45,862 nt of DNA from Bacteroidota bacterium (GCA_013289045.1 JABDAU010000024.1:1-45862), one strand, 5' to 3'. Positions 7,771-17,289 are shown, counted from the stretch's first letter. A program made the numbers and translations. Notes: generated by a model not told the origin, from the sequence alone.

Positions 7771-7870
7771 TGTCTGAACTCGAATTTGGAAGAATTTAAA
7801 GAATTAATCAGAATGAGCTTGATATGTATTCTGCAAATTCATTAAATTCTTTTGAATTCGAGTTCAGACA
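7771..7870. repeat. 100-bp perfect-ended hairpin repeat between convergent genes
   Basis: The 16-bp ends TGTCTGAACTCGAATT (7771-7786) and AATTCGAGTTCAGACA (7855-7870) are exact reverse complements. Inside, AAGAATTTAAAGAAT and AAATTCATTAAATTCTT extend the stem imperfectly. It fills exactly the space between the stop codons of the VOC gene (7769) and the DUF5686 gene (7871, minus strand), so it probably serves as a bidirectional terminator. The end sequence TGTCTGAACT resembles palindromic repeats I recall as common in Sphingobacteriaceae, although I cannot search for other copies. Confidence 0.85.
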
Positions 7871-10294
7871 TCAAAAACTATAAAAGAAACGGAATCCCTG
7901 TACCTTGGTTGTAAACCGCCCGAATGCCAGGCCATAATCCAGCCTGAAAACGGTGCGCTTTATACCAAAGTACACTTCCTTGTAATCGGGCAAAGTCCCT
8001 TGCGTAAGGAATGAGCCGCCGACTATTTCCTGCAAATGCAATTCATTCAGCAATGGCACGTGGCTGAAAAGGCTTCCCGTAAAATTATGTTCCAAATGCG
8101 CTTCGAAATAAGGCTTGTCGGTGCTATAGGTATAGTAATTTAAAAAGTGGAAGGTGCCTATCGTGGCGTTAAAGAAAAAGCTTTGTCCACCTAAAAACTG
8201 GTAATAATCCGGGTAATAGAGCTTATTGGTATTGAGGAAAAACCCTGATGACAGGTAATATGCCGTATATCCCCACAGGCCCATGTCCACCCTGTCCTGG
8301 AAAACATCAACAGATATATTACTATAATTTACGTCCGAGCCCAACGCATGTATGCCTACCTTGTAGTTGAACCGCACACGTGGATATGGATTTGGAATAA
8401 TGAATTTACCCGATGGCGTTATCTTATATTGCTGGTCGAAAGTAAAGGTAGCCGATCCCCTGAAGATCAGCGTCCTGTATGCCGGGAATAAGGCATTATC
8501 GCCGTTAGGATCGAGCGGGTTATTGGAAGTGAGCTTTACGCTATCGCTGTTAAAAGTATGCAGTGAGGTATTATAACGGGGCAAACGCTCCGCATATTCA
8601 AATTGCCCGTTAAGCAGCACACCGTTTGCAACTTCCCCCTGCGCGCCGCCCATTATGAATCTGGAGTGGTATAATTTGATATAATTATTCCCCAGGAACA
8701 ATGTACTTAAGGAGTTGATAAAGGGGTTGATTGTTCCGCGTTCGTTAAGGTCGAGGAAATCGGTGCCCACCCGCCCGTAAAATGAGCCTTGGTGAAACGG
8801 GTTGTAAATGTAGTTTGCAAATGCATTGACATTCAAAAGTTTATCAGAAAAACCATAGCGGACGTCAGGGATGATAGTTAGGCTGTGCTGGGTATTGCTA
8901 TATACCTTTTTATAGCGTACATAAGCGTTTATGCCAAACCCTTCAACCGTATTATAAAACCACATGTATTGAGGTGATGGAAAGGTCCAGATGGTATTGC
9001 TCTTATAGCCATGCAACGTGTAACCGTTAAAAATGTAGTCGATGATCTTAAACTTACCATGCGTATTTTGTATCGAATCGGTAAGCGTTTGATCTACTTT
9101 ATGCCGCTGGTTTAGCTCAGATGTGGTATAGAAATTTTCCTCGGGAGGTAGCAGCGGCAATGGCCGTTCATTTTCCAGCACCTGTTCGTTATTACGATAG
9201 TTATTGCGGTTACTGTTGAATATTTCTTTAGACGGGCCCAGATCATGCAGTGTATCGCGACTGATGGTTTGAAAAAGCTGCAAAAAATACCCGGAGTATT
9301 TAAACCCGAACAGCTTTCCGTAATACCTGAACACCATATTCTGATCCACCCAATTACCGCTGTCAACCGGCGCGTATTGAAGCTTGATGGATATGGAATC
9401 GGCAAAATCCAGTCGGTTATAATGGTTCAGGCTCAGGTCGGCGCCGTATAGCAGCCAGCTTTTATCAAGTACATATATCGTCCCTTTGTAAGTATGCTCG
9501 TTATGATGTTTGGGCTTTACATTGATGGCGTAAACGAGGTTACCGTTATCATAAAACCCACCGGCATAGCTGTATCGGTAAAATTTAGGCGCGTAGGTAG
9601 CAATAGGCGAAAGAAATGCATGATCGCTCAAGCCTTTCAGTATGGTGGTGCTTTTATAAAGATCTATATGCAGTTCGGCAGCACTGTTGAAACCGTAAGC
9701 GTTGCTGTCGTTGGTCATTCTTGCAGAGATGAGCCGCTCCTTAATGTAATCGGTTGAACGGGTATGATATTCAGAGACCGATTCAGACAAACTGATGATG
9801 GCCCGGCGGTCGGGGCTGACGTTGAGCTTTCGCGCCACGTCCTTTTTAAAAAACATACGGGGGGCGCCATCCAACTGCTGCAGGTTTTTGCTATATAGTT
9901 GCCCGGCGTAGGGAAGTACGCTCCGACGAAATGAATTACGGTGCGCAATTACATTATCTACAATAATATTGGCATTGGGAACTGAGGCAGCCCTGGGGAT
10001 CGGTTTTAATATAAAGGCGCCGGCAGATTTGTCTTGGCTTATGGTTACTGTTTGGGTAAGCGGTAAATAACCTAATTGCCTGATAGTGAATTTATAAGTG
10101 CCGGGTTTCAGGCCGATCTGGAAGAAGCCCGTTTGGTTGGTGGCAGTACCCTTACCGATCTCAGTTATCCATACCGAAGCAAATGGAAGGGGGAGTCCCT
10201 GCGGGTTTTTTATCTCGCCATGAAAATTTTCAGTTTGCGCAATTGCGGTAAAGCTCAAAAAAAACAACAGACCCGTGAAAAAGAGCCATCGCAT
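7871..10294 (-). CDS. DUF5686 outer-membrane protein with CarboxypepD_reg-like domain
   Basis: 807 residues. Signal peptide at about 1-19 (MRWLFFTGLLFFLSFTAIAQ). A CarboxypepD_reg-like beta-sandwich at about 23-95 (GEIKNPQGLPLPFASVWI, then GTATNQTGFF) is followed by a long DUF5686 region. The C-terminal half is rich in alternating Tyr/Phe strands and ends in a terminal Phe (GFRFFYSF), as outer-membrane beta-barrels do. This architecture is common in Bacteroidota; its function is not established. It lies 13 bases downstream of a small minus-strand gene that shares its promoter. The stop codon abuts the 100-bp hairpin. Confidence 0.88.
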   Translation of the reverse strand: MRWLFFTGLLFFLSFTAIAQTENFHGEIKNPQGLPLPFASVWITEIGKGTATNQTGFFQIGLKPGTYKFTIRQLGYLPLTQTVTISQDKSAGAFILKPIPRAASVPNANIIVDNVIAHRNSFRRSVLPYAGQLYSKNLQQLDGAPRMFFKKDVARKLNVSPDRRAIISLSESVSEYHTRSTDYIKERLISARMTNDSNAYGFNSAAELHIDLYKSTTILKGLSDHAFLSPIATYAPKFYRYSYAGGFYDNGNLVYAINVKPKHHNEHTYKGTIYVLDKSWLLYGADLSLNHYNRLDFADSISIKLQYAPVDSGNWVDQNMVFRYYGKLFGFKYSGYFLQLFQTISRDTLHDLGPSKEIFNSNRNNYRNNEQVLENERPLPLLPPEENFYTTSELNQRHKVDQTLTDSIQNTHGKFKIIDYIFNGYTLHGYKSNTIWTFPSPQYMWFYNTVEGFGINAYVRYKKVYSNTQHSLTIIPDVRYGFSDKLLNVNAFANYIYNPFHQGSFYGRVGTDFLDLNERGTINPFINSLSTLFLGNNYIKLYHSRFIMGGAQGEVANGVLLNGQFEYAERLPRYNTSLHTFNSDSVKLTSNNPLDPNGDNALFPAYRTLIFRGSATFTFDQQYKITPSGKFIIPNPYPRVRFNYKVGIHALGSDVNYSNISVDVFQDRVDMGLWGYTAYYLSSGFFLNTNKLYYPDYYQFLGGQSFFFNATIGTFHFLNYYTYSTDKPYFEAHLEHNFTGSLFSHVPLLNELHLQEIVGGSFLTQGTLPDYKEVYFGIKRTVFRLDYGLAFGRFTTKVQGFRFFYSF

Positions 10295-10307
10295 TTGCAG
10301 CTGCGGC

Positions 10308-10631
10308 TTATGATGCCTGGGCTAATGGCGGCTGATTGATATCGCGGTAAAGGATAAGTGATTTATCTGTGGCCTTATTTTGATCAATAAGCGCGTATTT
10401 TTCCTTTAGCTTTGAAAAAAGCTCGAAGCTGAATGCATCGGCAATTGGCAAAACGCCGGGTATTACAGCACTGGGATGTAATTCAAGCGACGAAAGGTCT
10501 ACTTTTAAATTAAAATGGTTGATATGGGTAAGGCCGGTTGTTGAATCAGTATCAAATATCACGAAGGTATCAATCCGTCTGCCTTCGCTGTCGGTATAAA
10601 TTACCAGGTCGTTTTCTTTATATCTTTTCAT
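10308..10631 (-). CDS. Small hypothetical protein upstream of DUF5686 gene
   Basis: 107 residues with no signal peptide or membrane helix. It begins MKRYKENDLVIYTDSEGRRI, which reads like a small beta-barrel with a KOW/SH3-like start. The rest is not recognised. It ends 13 bases before the DUF5686 start on the same strand, so the two are probably one operon. Codon use and the operon position support it as real. Confidence 0.65.
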   Translation of the reverse strand: MKRYKENDLVIYTDSEGRRIDTFVIFDTDSTTGLTHINHFNLKVDLSSLELHPSAVIPGVLPIADAFSFELFSKLKEKYALIDQNKATDKSLILYRDINQPPLAQAS

Positions 10632-10893
10632 CGGGTGTGTTTATTATAAGAACACATCGTTATAATTAAATGTTTTAATCATTCCTTTATTTTAGGCTGA
10701 AAAATGCATTTTTATGTAATAAGTTGTAATACAACGACTTCTTTATTACCTGCTCTTCATAATTTCATTAGGTATTATAAGCAAAAGCATAAGGTAAAGT
10801 AAAATTTGTATTACAATAGATGGATTAGGGCTTTATCAGCAGGAAAATAGCGCTGCAATAGGGATTACCTGCTAAACTTTTAGTACAAGTTAA

Positions 10894-10901
10894 TATATTT
10901 A
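10894..10901 (+). promoter_or_regulatory. Probable -7 box TATATTTA for the 1219-residue MG2/plug gene
   Basis: Seven of eight bases match TAnnTTTG, 22 bases before the ATG at 10923. The same TATATTTA word sits at 18462-18469, 24 bases before the start of the paralogous gene at 18493. Confidence 0.35.
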
Positions 10902-10922
10902 CATACCGTATACCTCGCAACT

Positions 10923-13900
10923 ATGCCTAAATATCTTATTTTCCTATTATTACTATTACCATTAAGCAGCTTTGCACAATACACCATTTCCGGCAGGGTA
11001 TTAAATAACAGCGATAAAAAGCCTGTTGCTAACGCCGATGTATTCCTGAACAATGCTACTGCCGGAACCAGTTCAGACGGCAATGGTAATTTCAGGATAA
11101 CCAATGTAAGGCCCGGTAAATATTTCATCATCGTTTCGATAGTTGGATATACCGACTTTAGCGAACAGGTGCAGGTAGTAAATGGCGAGGTAAGGTTAGG
11201 GGATATTTACCTGGCGCCGTCAAATAAAACGCTGAAGGAGGTTGTAATAAAGCCCAAAGAAATGCCTGCGGGATACTTGTATGTATTCAAAGAGCAGTTT
11301 TTGGGTAAAAGCGAAATAGCACATGACTGCAAGATATTAAACCCCGAAATACTCACCATTAACTTCAATATGTCGGATAGTAGCTATACGGCAACATCCG
11401 ATGGCTATCTCATTATCGAAAACCCTGATCTGGGCTATCACTTGAAGTTTAAGCTTAACAACTTTTATTATTCAACCAACCCGGATTCGCCGAGGATCAG
11501 TTATAATGGCTTTGCGCATTTTGAGGAGATGCAGGGTAAACCATCGGATATGCGCCGCTGGGAAAAGAACCGCTACGATGCCTATAAAAACTCGTACAGG
11601 CACTTTTATCGGGCATTAATGGCCGACAGGCTTGCAGAAGAAGGCTTTAAAGCGCAGTTATTTTCTATTCATGCAAATTACGATCGTCATCCGGATAGTG
11701 TGATCTTAAAAAAGATAAAATACTATGACAATATACTAAAAGGTGGGCAGCCTGATACGGATGAAGTGCGAGATCCGGTTGTATTGCGGGAATGGTGGAA
11801 GTATTGGCAGAGGGAGTTGAAATTACCAAAAATAATCCGTGAGCTGATCCCTTACGCACTTACGCAGAATGATTTGATAAGGCCTACCGATCAGCCCGGT
11901 GTTTTTGCATTTACCTGTGATAACGATGCCATATTTGTTACTTACGACGAACAGGGGAGGTTTGATAAAGGTATTAAAATGGAACACTTGCATAATCCAC
12001 ACAATACCGAGTGTACGCTGATCAGTTTCAATAACACTTTTGCATTTCTTAACCGCGATGGGGTGATGATAAACCCGGCTGCCGTAAGCTTTATGGGCTA
12101 TTGGGTAACACAGCGAAACGCTGATCTGCTGCCGGTTGATTATGATCCGCCGCAGGCAGAGGGCGCCCCGGTTGCTGCTGTTGAACAAGCGGACAGCACG
12201 GTAAGCAAAAACGTCATCGTAAAACTTAACGATTATAATACTAATCACGTTACAGAAAAAGCATACCTGCATTTCGACAAGCCTTATTACGCAGCAGGCG
12301 ATACTATGTTCTTTAAAGCGTATGTTACTACAGGCGAAGACCACCAGCCTTCAACCCTAAGCAATGTGCTGCATGTCGACCTGATAGATGGCAAAGGCAG
12401 CGTTAATCAATCTATCAGCTTAGGAATAGTTGATGGTGTAGCCTGGGGAGATATGGTATTGCCCGATTCGCTGGCAGGCGGCAACTACCAGGTGAGGGCC
12501 TATACCGAATGGATGCGAAACGAAGGCCCGGCCGCGTTTTTTGATAAGCTTGTTCCTGTTGCTGCTGTTGCCGGAGTAAAAAGCGGTATAAAAGTTAATA
12601 CACCTGTACGGACGGCAGCAAAGCCTGATATTCAATTCTTCCCTGAAGGAGGAAATTGGCTGCCGGGGATAAAAACCAAGATCGCCTTTAAGGCAATTGG
12701 CCCGGATGGGTATGGAATGGATGTAAGAGGGAATGTGATCGACAACACTGGCAAAGCGATCGGGTTTTTTATATCGGCGCATAAGGGGATGGGCTGTTTT
12801 TATGTAACCGGCGAAGCCGGAAAGACATACAAGGCCAATGTGACTTATCCCGATGGCACACAGAGTTCAGTTGATCTGCCCGCGTTCTCAGACAAGGGTA
12901 TAGCAATGGCATTGAATAACGATGCCCCGGATAAGATTGACGTAACGATAATGACCGATCCGCAATATCTGCAGGCTCATAAAGGGAAAGATTACACGCT
13001 GATCATCTACTCGAACGGCAAGGCCAGCAGTCTGATCGTCAAGTTAGACGGTCCTGCGGTGCCTGTGGATATTTATAAGCAAACACTGCATTCGGGCATA
13101 GCCAGGATAACATTGTTTGCACCCGGCGGTGAGCCTTTATGTGAGCGGCTGGTTTTTGTACAAAACTTTGATGAGCTGAAGCTGAAGATAAGCGCGGACA
13201 AGCCCGGCTATGCGGTAAAGGACAAAGTAAGCCTGACGCTGAACGCCCTTGATGAAGACAGCGCACCCACGGTTGGCCATTTCTCGGTTTCTGTTACCGA
13301 TGAGAACAAGGTGCCTGTTGAGGCCAATAATGAAAATACCATCCTCACTAGTATGCTGCTTACTTCTGAATTAAAAGGTTATGTGGAGCAACCTAATTAC
13401 TACTTTAATACGCCAACACCGGATGTATTAAATAATCTGGATATACTGATGCTTACACAAGGCTACCGCAGTTTTGACTGGAAACAGGTTTTTGATGGCA
13501 CTAAGCCAGAGGTAAAATATCCCGCAGAAACGGCGTTGACATTATCGGGCACAATGAAAACGATGAACGGAAAGCCGGTAGCGGGTGGCACAGTAACACT
13601 TTTATCGACAAGGCATGCGCTGGCAAAAGATACCACGACCGACAGCAATGGCAACTTTAAATTTACAGGCCTGTTTTTAACTGATACCGCGAGACTGGTG
13701 CTGCACGGCAACACGAAGAACAATAACGATAAAGTGAAGATCGAGATCACTCATGATATACCTGCGGCGGTTAGGATAAATGACCCCGATACGAGCCGGA
13801 CACCTATCACACCTGAAATTGCGGCAGCCATGAAAAAACGCTATGAACAAAGCGGATCGATAAAAAGCGGTATCGTGCTTAAACAGGTTAACATAAAAAG

Positions 13901-14582
13901 CGACAAACACCCGGCATGGTCGCGGCACCTTGAACATTCTGATAATCTGAACGGCCCGGGTATGGCCGATAATGTGATAATGGGCGATCAGCTTGCAGGC
14001 TGTGTTAGTATAATTCAATGTTTACAGTCATTGATACCATCGGGAGAGGTGAGATGGGTGGGTAGTTCCGCCACTCCAACGGCAATCAGCATGCGTACGC
14101 CGATAGAGCTTTATGGAAAAACACCGGTTATGGCCGTTATTATTGGCGGTGTGATTTCTGATCAGACTGCATTATATAACCTGAACCCTGCTGACATTTA
14201 CAGCATTGAAGTGTTGGTAAATATGGGTTACCTGGGTGTATATGGCTCAAAGGCAACAGGCGGCGCCCTCGTGGTGACATTGAAACGCGGTGGCGACTCG
14301 CCCGTAGTAAGTGCTGATGGGACAGTATACTATACCTTCCATGGATTTGATAAAGCGCGTGCGTTTTACTCGCCCAAATATGATGTTGCTACACCTCCAG
14401 CTACCCATCCCGATCAGCGCGCAACCATATACTGGCAGCCCGAGCTTACTACCGATGGTACCGGAAACGCCAGCTTCGATTTCTTCAATGCGGCCGATCC
14501 GGGGACTTACCGGGTAGTAGTTGAAGGAATGGACACGAAAGGAAACATAGGCAGGCACGTTTACCATTACACGGTGAAATAA
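10923..14582 (+). CDS. CarboxypepD_reg + MG2 macroglobulin-like + TonB-plug protein
   Basis: 1219 residues. Signal peptide at about 1-18, and a CarboxypepD_reg domain at about 21-105 (ISGRVLNNSDKKPVANADVFL). Next comes a ~300-residue region starting FLGKSEIAHDCKILNPEIL, which I recall as a stand-alone Bacteroidota family. From about residue 440 there is an MG2-type macroglobulin region (EKAYLHFDKPYYAAGDTMFF, then YQVRAYTEWMRN). After a second carboxypeptidase-regulatory-like insert come a TonB-receptor plug-like segment (LNGPGMADNVIMGDQL, about residue 1010) and a beta-sandwich tail. No beta-barrel follows the plug, so it is unlikely to be a transporter. A paralogue of the MG2-plug part lies at 18493. 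Probably periplasmic or outer-membrane associated; function unknown. Confidence 0.85.
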   Translation: MPKYLIFLLLLLPLSSFAQYTISGRVLNNSDKKPVANADVFLNNATAGTSSDGNGNFRITNVRPGKYFIIVSIVGYTDFSEQVQVVNGEVRLGDIYLAPSNKTLKEVVIKPKEMPAGYLYVFKEQFLGKSEIAHDCKILNPEILTINFNMSDSSYTATSDGYLIIENPDLGYHLKFKLNNFYYSTNPDSPRISYNGFAHFEEMQGKPSDMRRWEKNRYDAYKNSYRHFYRALMADRLAEEGFKAQLFSIHANYDRHPDSVILKKIKYYDNILKGGQPDTDEVRDPVVLREWWKYWQRELKLPKIIRELIPYALTQNDLIRPTDQPGVFAFTCDNDAIFVTYDEQGRFDKGIKMEHLHNPHNTECTLISFNNTFAFLNRDGVMINPAAVSFMGYWVTQRNADLLPVDYDPPQAEGAPVAAVEQADSTVSKNVIVKLNDYNTNHVTEKAYLHFDKPYYAAGDTMFFKAYVTTGEDHQPSTLSNVLHVDLIDGKGSVNQSISLGIVDGVAWGDMVLPDSLAGGNYQVRAYTEWMRNEGPAAFFDKLVPVAAVAGVKSGIKVNTPVRTAAKPDIQFFPEGGNWLPGIKTKIAFKAIGPDGYGMDVRGNVIDNTGKAIGFFISAHKGMGCFYVTGEAGKTYKANVTYPDGTQSSVDLPAFSDKGIAMALNNDAPDKIDVTIMTDPQYLQAHKGKDYTLIIYSNGKASSLIVKLDGPAVPVDIYKQTLHSGIARITLFAPGGEPLCERLVFVQNFDELKLKISADKPGYAVKDKVSLTLNALDEDSAPTVGHFSVSVTDENKVPVEANNENTILTSMLLTSELKGYVEQPNYYFNTPTPDVLNNLDILMLTQGYRSFDWKQVFDGTKPEVKYPAETALTLSGTMKTMNGKPVAGGTVTLLSTRHALAKDTTTDSNGNFKFTGLFLTDTARLVLHGNTKNNNDKVKIEITHDIPAAVRINDPDTSRTPITPEIAAAMKKRYEQSGSIKSGIVLKQVNIKSDKHPAWSRHLEHSDNLNGPGMADNVIMGDQLAGCVSIIQCLQSLIPSGEVRWVGSSATPTAISMRTPIELYGKTPVMAVIIGGVISDQTALYNLNPADIYSIEVLVNMGYLGVYGSKATGGALVVTLKRGGDSPVVSADGTVYYTFHGFDKARAFYSPKYDVATPPATHPDQRATIYWQPELTTDGTGNASFDFFNAADPGTYRVVVEGMDTKGNIGRHVYHYTVK

Positions 14583-14628
14583 CAGAGCGCCCGGTTAGCG
14601 GATTCGTTACCGAATCTCACCGCCAAAA

Positions 14629-14667
14629 AACCGCCTTACACCGAAAAGGGTAAGGCGGTTTTTATTT
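14629..14667 (+). terminator. Rho-independent terminator
   Basis: AACCGCCTTAC (14629-14639) pairs perfectly with GTAAGGCGGTT (14650-14660), with a 10-base loop and a following T-rich tail. It ends the large MG2/plug gene and insulates the DUF4342 gene. Confidence 0.9.
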
Positions 14668-14701
14668 TTCGATGTATTTTTGATGTATAAACAAAACGAT
14701 C

Positions 14702-14956
14702 ATGTCGAAAGAATCATTTAAAGTAAGCGGTGAAAACCTCGTAAATAAAGTAAAAGAGATCATTAATGAAGGCAATGTTCGCCGCATCATTATCTCTGAT
14801 AAACACGGAAAAGAAATAGCACATTTCCCTTTGACAGTAGGCGTAGTGGGCGCGTTAGTATTACCGGTATTCGCAGCCATCGGCGCTATTGCAGCCCTGG
14901 TAACCGAATGCACCATCACGGTAGAAAAGGACGATCCTACGCCATTTGGCGAATAA
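14702..14956 (+). CDS. DUF4342 domain-containing protein
   Basis: 84 residues. The sequence pattern ENLVNKVKEIINEGNVRRII, then GKEIAHFPLTVGVVGALVLP with an Ala/Gly-rich hydrophobic helix and a final TITVEKDD strand, matches DUF4342. Such proteins have one amphipathic or hydrophobic helix and, in some relatives, an N-terminal UBA-like region, which is absent here. The function is not established. Terminators lie on both sides (14629 and 15008), so it is a single-gene unit. Confidence 0.85.
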   Translation: MSKESFKVSGENLVNKVKEIINEGNVRRIIISDKHGKEIAHFPLTVGVVGALVLPVFAAIGAIAALVTECTITVEKDDPTPFGE

Positions 14957-15007
14957 GGGCAGGCTATAATTTAACCCATCATATATTACTTCTAACTCAT
15001 CGGTGTT

Positions 15008-15046
15008 TTTGCAGAAGGCCATCAGGTACTTCTGCAAATTCTTTTT
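15008..15046 (+). terminator. Rho-independent terminator
   Basis: TTTGCAGAAG (15008-15017) and CTTCTGCAAA (15029-15038) are perfect complements around an 11-base loop, followed by TTCTTTTT. It terminates the DUF4342 gene. Confidence 0.88.
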
Positions 15047-15109
15047 ATGCCATATATAAGGTAAACGGCGATTTTTTGTTATAAATTGGTATATCCAATT
15101 TAAATCGCA

Positions 15110-16240
15110 ATGAAGAAATATCTCCGCCTTTGTTATTTCATCATGTTTTTATGGGCGGCATTCGCTGTCGCCGCTTATGCTATCGATCATCCTACATTAG
15201 CCATCGGCGCTAAAGCTCCTGATTTTCACCTGCCGGGAGTTGATGGAAAGATGTATAGCCTTGCTTCTTTTAAACATGCCAAAGTGCTTGTGGTCGTTTT
15301 TATGTGTAATCACTGTCCAACTTCGCAGGCTTACGAGGAGCGGGTAAAGAAACTTACCATTGATTACGCTGCGGAAGGGGTGCGCGTAGTGGCTATCAAC
15401 CCCAATAACCCAAAATCATTACGATTAGATGAATTAGGTTACAGCGATGTCGGCGATTCATTTGCCGAAATGAAGATTCGCGCTAAGGATATACACTTTA
15501 ATTTTCCTTACCTGTACGATGGTGCAACCGAGATCACCTCAAATAAGTATGGCCCTATTGCCACGCCACACGCGTTTATCTTCGATAGAGATCGTAAACT
15601 GCGCTACCAGGGCAGGATAGATGATATGGAAAACCCTGCCAAAACCCCAACTGTACAGGATGCACGCAACGCAATAGACGCCCTGCTTGCAGGCAAACCT
15701 GTGCCGGTAGAAGTTACCCGCGTTTTCGGCTGCTCCATTAAATGGGCCGAAAAAAGTAACTGGACAGCAAAAGCGGCCATCCAATGGGCCAATGAACCGG
15801 TAAAACTGGATACCATCGGCGCTAAAGGAATTGCTGATGTGGTAAAAAATCACTCGGATAAACTACGTCTTATCAACATATGGGCAACATGGTGCGGGCC
15901 GTGCGTAGCTGAGTTTTCAGACCTCGTTACCCTTAACCACATGTACCGCGACCGAGGCGTGCAGTTGGTCACCATAACTACCGATGATATGGGAAACCGC
16001 GCCAAAGCGCTTGCATTTTTGCAACGTAAACAGGCATCGGGCCTTAATTATATTTATTCAGGCGACAATAAATACAAGCTGATGGACGCCGTAGACCCCA
16101 AATGGCAGGGCGCATTACCTTACACATTATTGGTTGAACCCAACGGCAGGATCGTTTATGCACACGAAGGCGCCATAAATTTTGAGCAGCTAAAAAAGAT
16201 AATATTTGATGACCCGATGATAGGGCGGATATATAAGTGA
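15110..16240 (+). CDS. Tandem thioredoxin-fold protein (AhpC/TSA-like + TlpA-like)
   Basis: 376 residues with an N-terminal hydrophobic export signal (about 1-24). Domain 1 (about 27-200) begins IGAKAPDFHLPGVDGKMYSL and carries a CNHC pair at residues 66-69, as in redoxin-type proteins of the TlpA_like_DipZ/PRX-like group. Domain 2 (about 235-370) has the classical WCGPC motif at 261-265. The exported location and paired dithiol sites suggest periplasmic thiol-disulfide chemistry, perhaps an electron relay between the two domains (inference). It stands alone, with a terminator before it and a hairpin after it. Confidence 0.88.
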   Translation: MKKYLRLCYFIMFLWAAFAVAAYAIDHPTLAIGAKAPDFHLPGVDGKMYSLASFKHAKVLVVVFMCNHCPTSQAYEERVKKLTIDYAAEGVRVVAINPNNPKSLRLDELGYSDVGDSFAEMKIRAKDIHFNFPYLYDGATEITSNKYGPIATPHAFIFDRDRKLRYQGRIDDMENPAKTPTVQDARNAIDALLAGKPVPVEVTRVFGCSIKWAEKSNWTAKAAIQWANEPVKLDTIGAKGIADVVKNHSDKLRLINIWATWCGPCVAEFSDLVTLNHMYRDRGVQLVTITTDDMGNRAKALAFLQRKQASGLNYIYSGDNKYKLMDAVDPKWQGALPYTLLVEPNGRIVYAHEGAINFEQLKKIIFDDPMIGRIYK

Positions 16241-16245
16241 AATAA

Positions 16246-16284
16246 TTCCATGCCTCTTACAAATAACTTGTAAAAGACATGGAA
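16246..16284. terminator. Hairpin between convergent genes
   Basis: TTCCATGCCTCTTACAA (16246-16262) and TTGTAAAAGACATGGAA (16268-16284) pair at 15 of 17 positions around a 5-base loop. They sit between the convergent thioredoxin gene and the minus-strand SDR. There is no strong T tract, so termination is likely but not certain. Confidence 0.6.
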
Positions 16285-16290
16285 AAAATG

Positions 16291-16887
16291 TTAAAACACC
16301 TCAATAACCGCCCCCGTAGCGAATCCTAAAATACTTTTCAGATAAGCCTGCGTTACTTTATGCATAGTTACCGGTATATGGCCGGGAAAATAAGGGAAAA
16401 AGCCCGGCGAGTCTTCCACAACGCCCGGACTAACCGTGTTAATGCGTACATCATTTTTCAGTTCGATTGCTGCGCCGCGTACAAAGCCATCCAGACCGGC
16501 GTTTACTGCGCTTAATGCAGCGCCCGCAAAAACAGGATCATGGCTGAGGATGCCGGATGTAAGCGTGAACGAACCGTTCCGGTTTACATAATGTTGCCCA
16601 ATGAGTACCAGGTTTACCTGCCCCATCAGTTTGCTGTCGATACCCTTACGGAAATCTGCATCGGTCATTGAATTCAGCGGACCGAAGTGTCCGTCGCCCG
16701 CAACGCTTACCAGCGCGTCGAACTTGCCCGTCTTATTAAACAGGCTTTTTATGGAATCGGTCGAGGTGATGTCCACCTGCATATCTCCGCTTTTCGATCC
16801 CACAACAATAATATCATGGTCTTTGCTAAGCGCGGCGGTAACATGCTTGCCAATGGTGCCTGTGCCGCCTACAATAATAATTTTCAT
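16291..16887 (-). CDS. Lin1944-like short SDR lacking the catalytic tetrad
   Basis: 198 residues, shorter than classical SDRs. The cofactor loop is intact (IIVGGTGTIGKHV), but where YxxxK should be there is SAVNAGLDGFV: Ser and Asn replace Tyr and Lys. This matches the Lin1944-like SDR subgroup, described as having a Rossmann motif without the active-site residues and with no known function. It starts 12 bases after the CMD-family gene on the same strand and so is the second gene of the operon controlled from the HxlR divergent promoter. It could be an NAD(P)-sensing protein rather than an enzyme (inference). Confidence 0.88.
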   Translation of the reverse strand: MKIIIVGGTGTIGKHVTAALSKDHDIIVVGSKSGDMQVDITSTDSIKSLFNKTGKFDALVSVAGDGHFGPLNSMTDADFRKGIDSKLMGQVNLVLIGQHYVNRNGSFTLTSGILSHDPVFAGAALSAVNAGLDGFVRGAAIELKNDVRINTVSPGVVEDSPGFFPYFPGHIPVTMHKVTQAYLKSILGFATGAVIEVF

Positions 16888-16899
16888 ATGTGACTTAAT

Positions 16900-17289
16900 T
16901 TAAATGTTATGATGTTGAAATACTTCTTTAGCATAGGCCAGCGCATTGCTTACAGCCGCGCCACCTGCGTAAAACGTCATTTGTAAAATTACTTCTACTA
17001 TTTGTTGTTTCGTAGCCCCCAGTTTAAGGGCAGCATCAATATGCGCTTTTAATTGCGGAACAGTATGGCCGAGCGTGGTACATGATGCAATTAGCAGATA
17101 CTCGCGTGTAAGCAGGTCGAGTCCGGGCCGGGCCATTATACCCTGCATGGCCCACTCTATAGTCATGTCTACAAAATCGGGGCATATGTCCTGCAGATTA
17201 TTCACCAGTTGTTCGCCGGCCTGGCCGCCATGCAACTGGTTTAACAGTGCCAGGCCTTTTCGATAAGTTTCTGATTTGATGTTTTCCAT
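16900..17289 (-). CDS. Carboxymuconolactone decarboxylase (CMD) family protein
   Basis: 129 residues of the all-helical CMD/AhpD fold. The core motif LLTREYLLIASCTTLGHTVPQLKAHIDAALKLGATKQQIVEVILQ (read in parts) and the preceding helices match PcaC-like members. The CxxC redox pair of AhpD is absent, so peroxidase-type chemistry is unlikely. It is the first gene of a two-gene operon with the Lin1944-like SDR, divergent from an HxlR regulator. In similar layouts HxlR proteins respond to quinones, aldehydes or hypochlorite; whether that applies here is inference. Confidence 0.9.
   Translation of the reverse strand: MENIKSETYRKGLALLNQLHGGQAGEQLVNNLQDICPDFVDMTIEWAMQGIMARPGLDLLTREYLLIASCTTLGHTVPQLKAHIDAALKLGATKQQIVEVILQMTFYAGGAAVSNALAYAKEVFQHHNI

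Noticed and set aside
11823..12344. 173-residue minus-strand open frame inside the MG2/plug gene
   Set aside because: Antisense shadow: no recognisable family, Cys- and Ile-rich mixed composition, fully covered by a clear gene.
10923..14582. SusC-type TonB-dependent transporter
   Set aside because: A plug-like segment is present, but no beta-barrel follows it and no SusD partner is adjacent.
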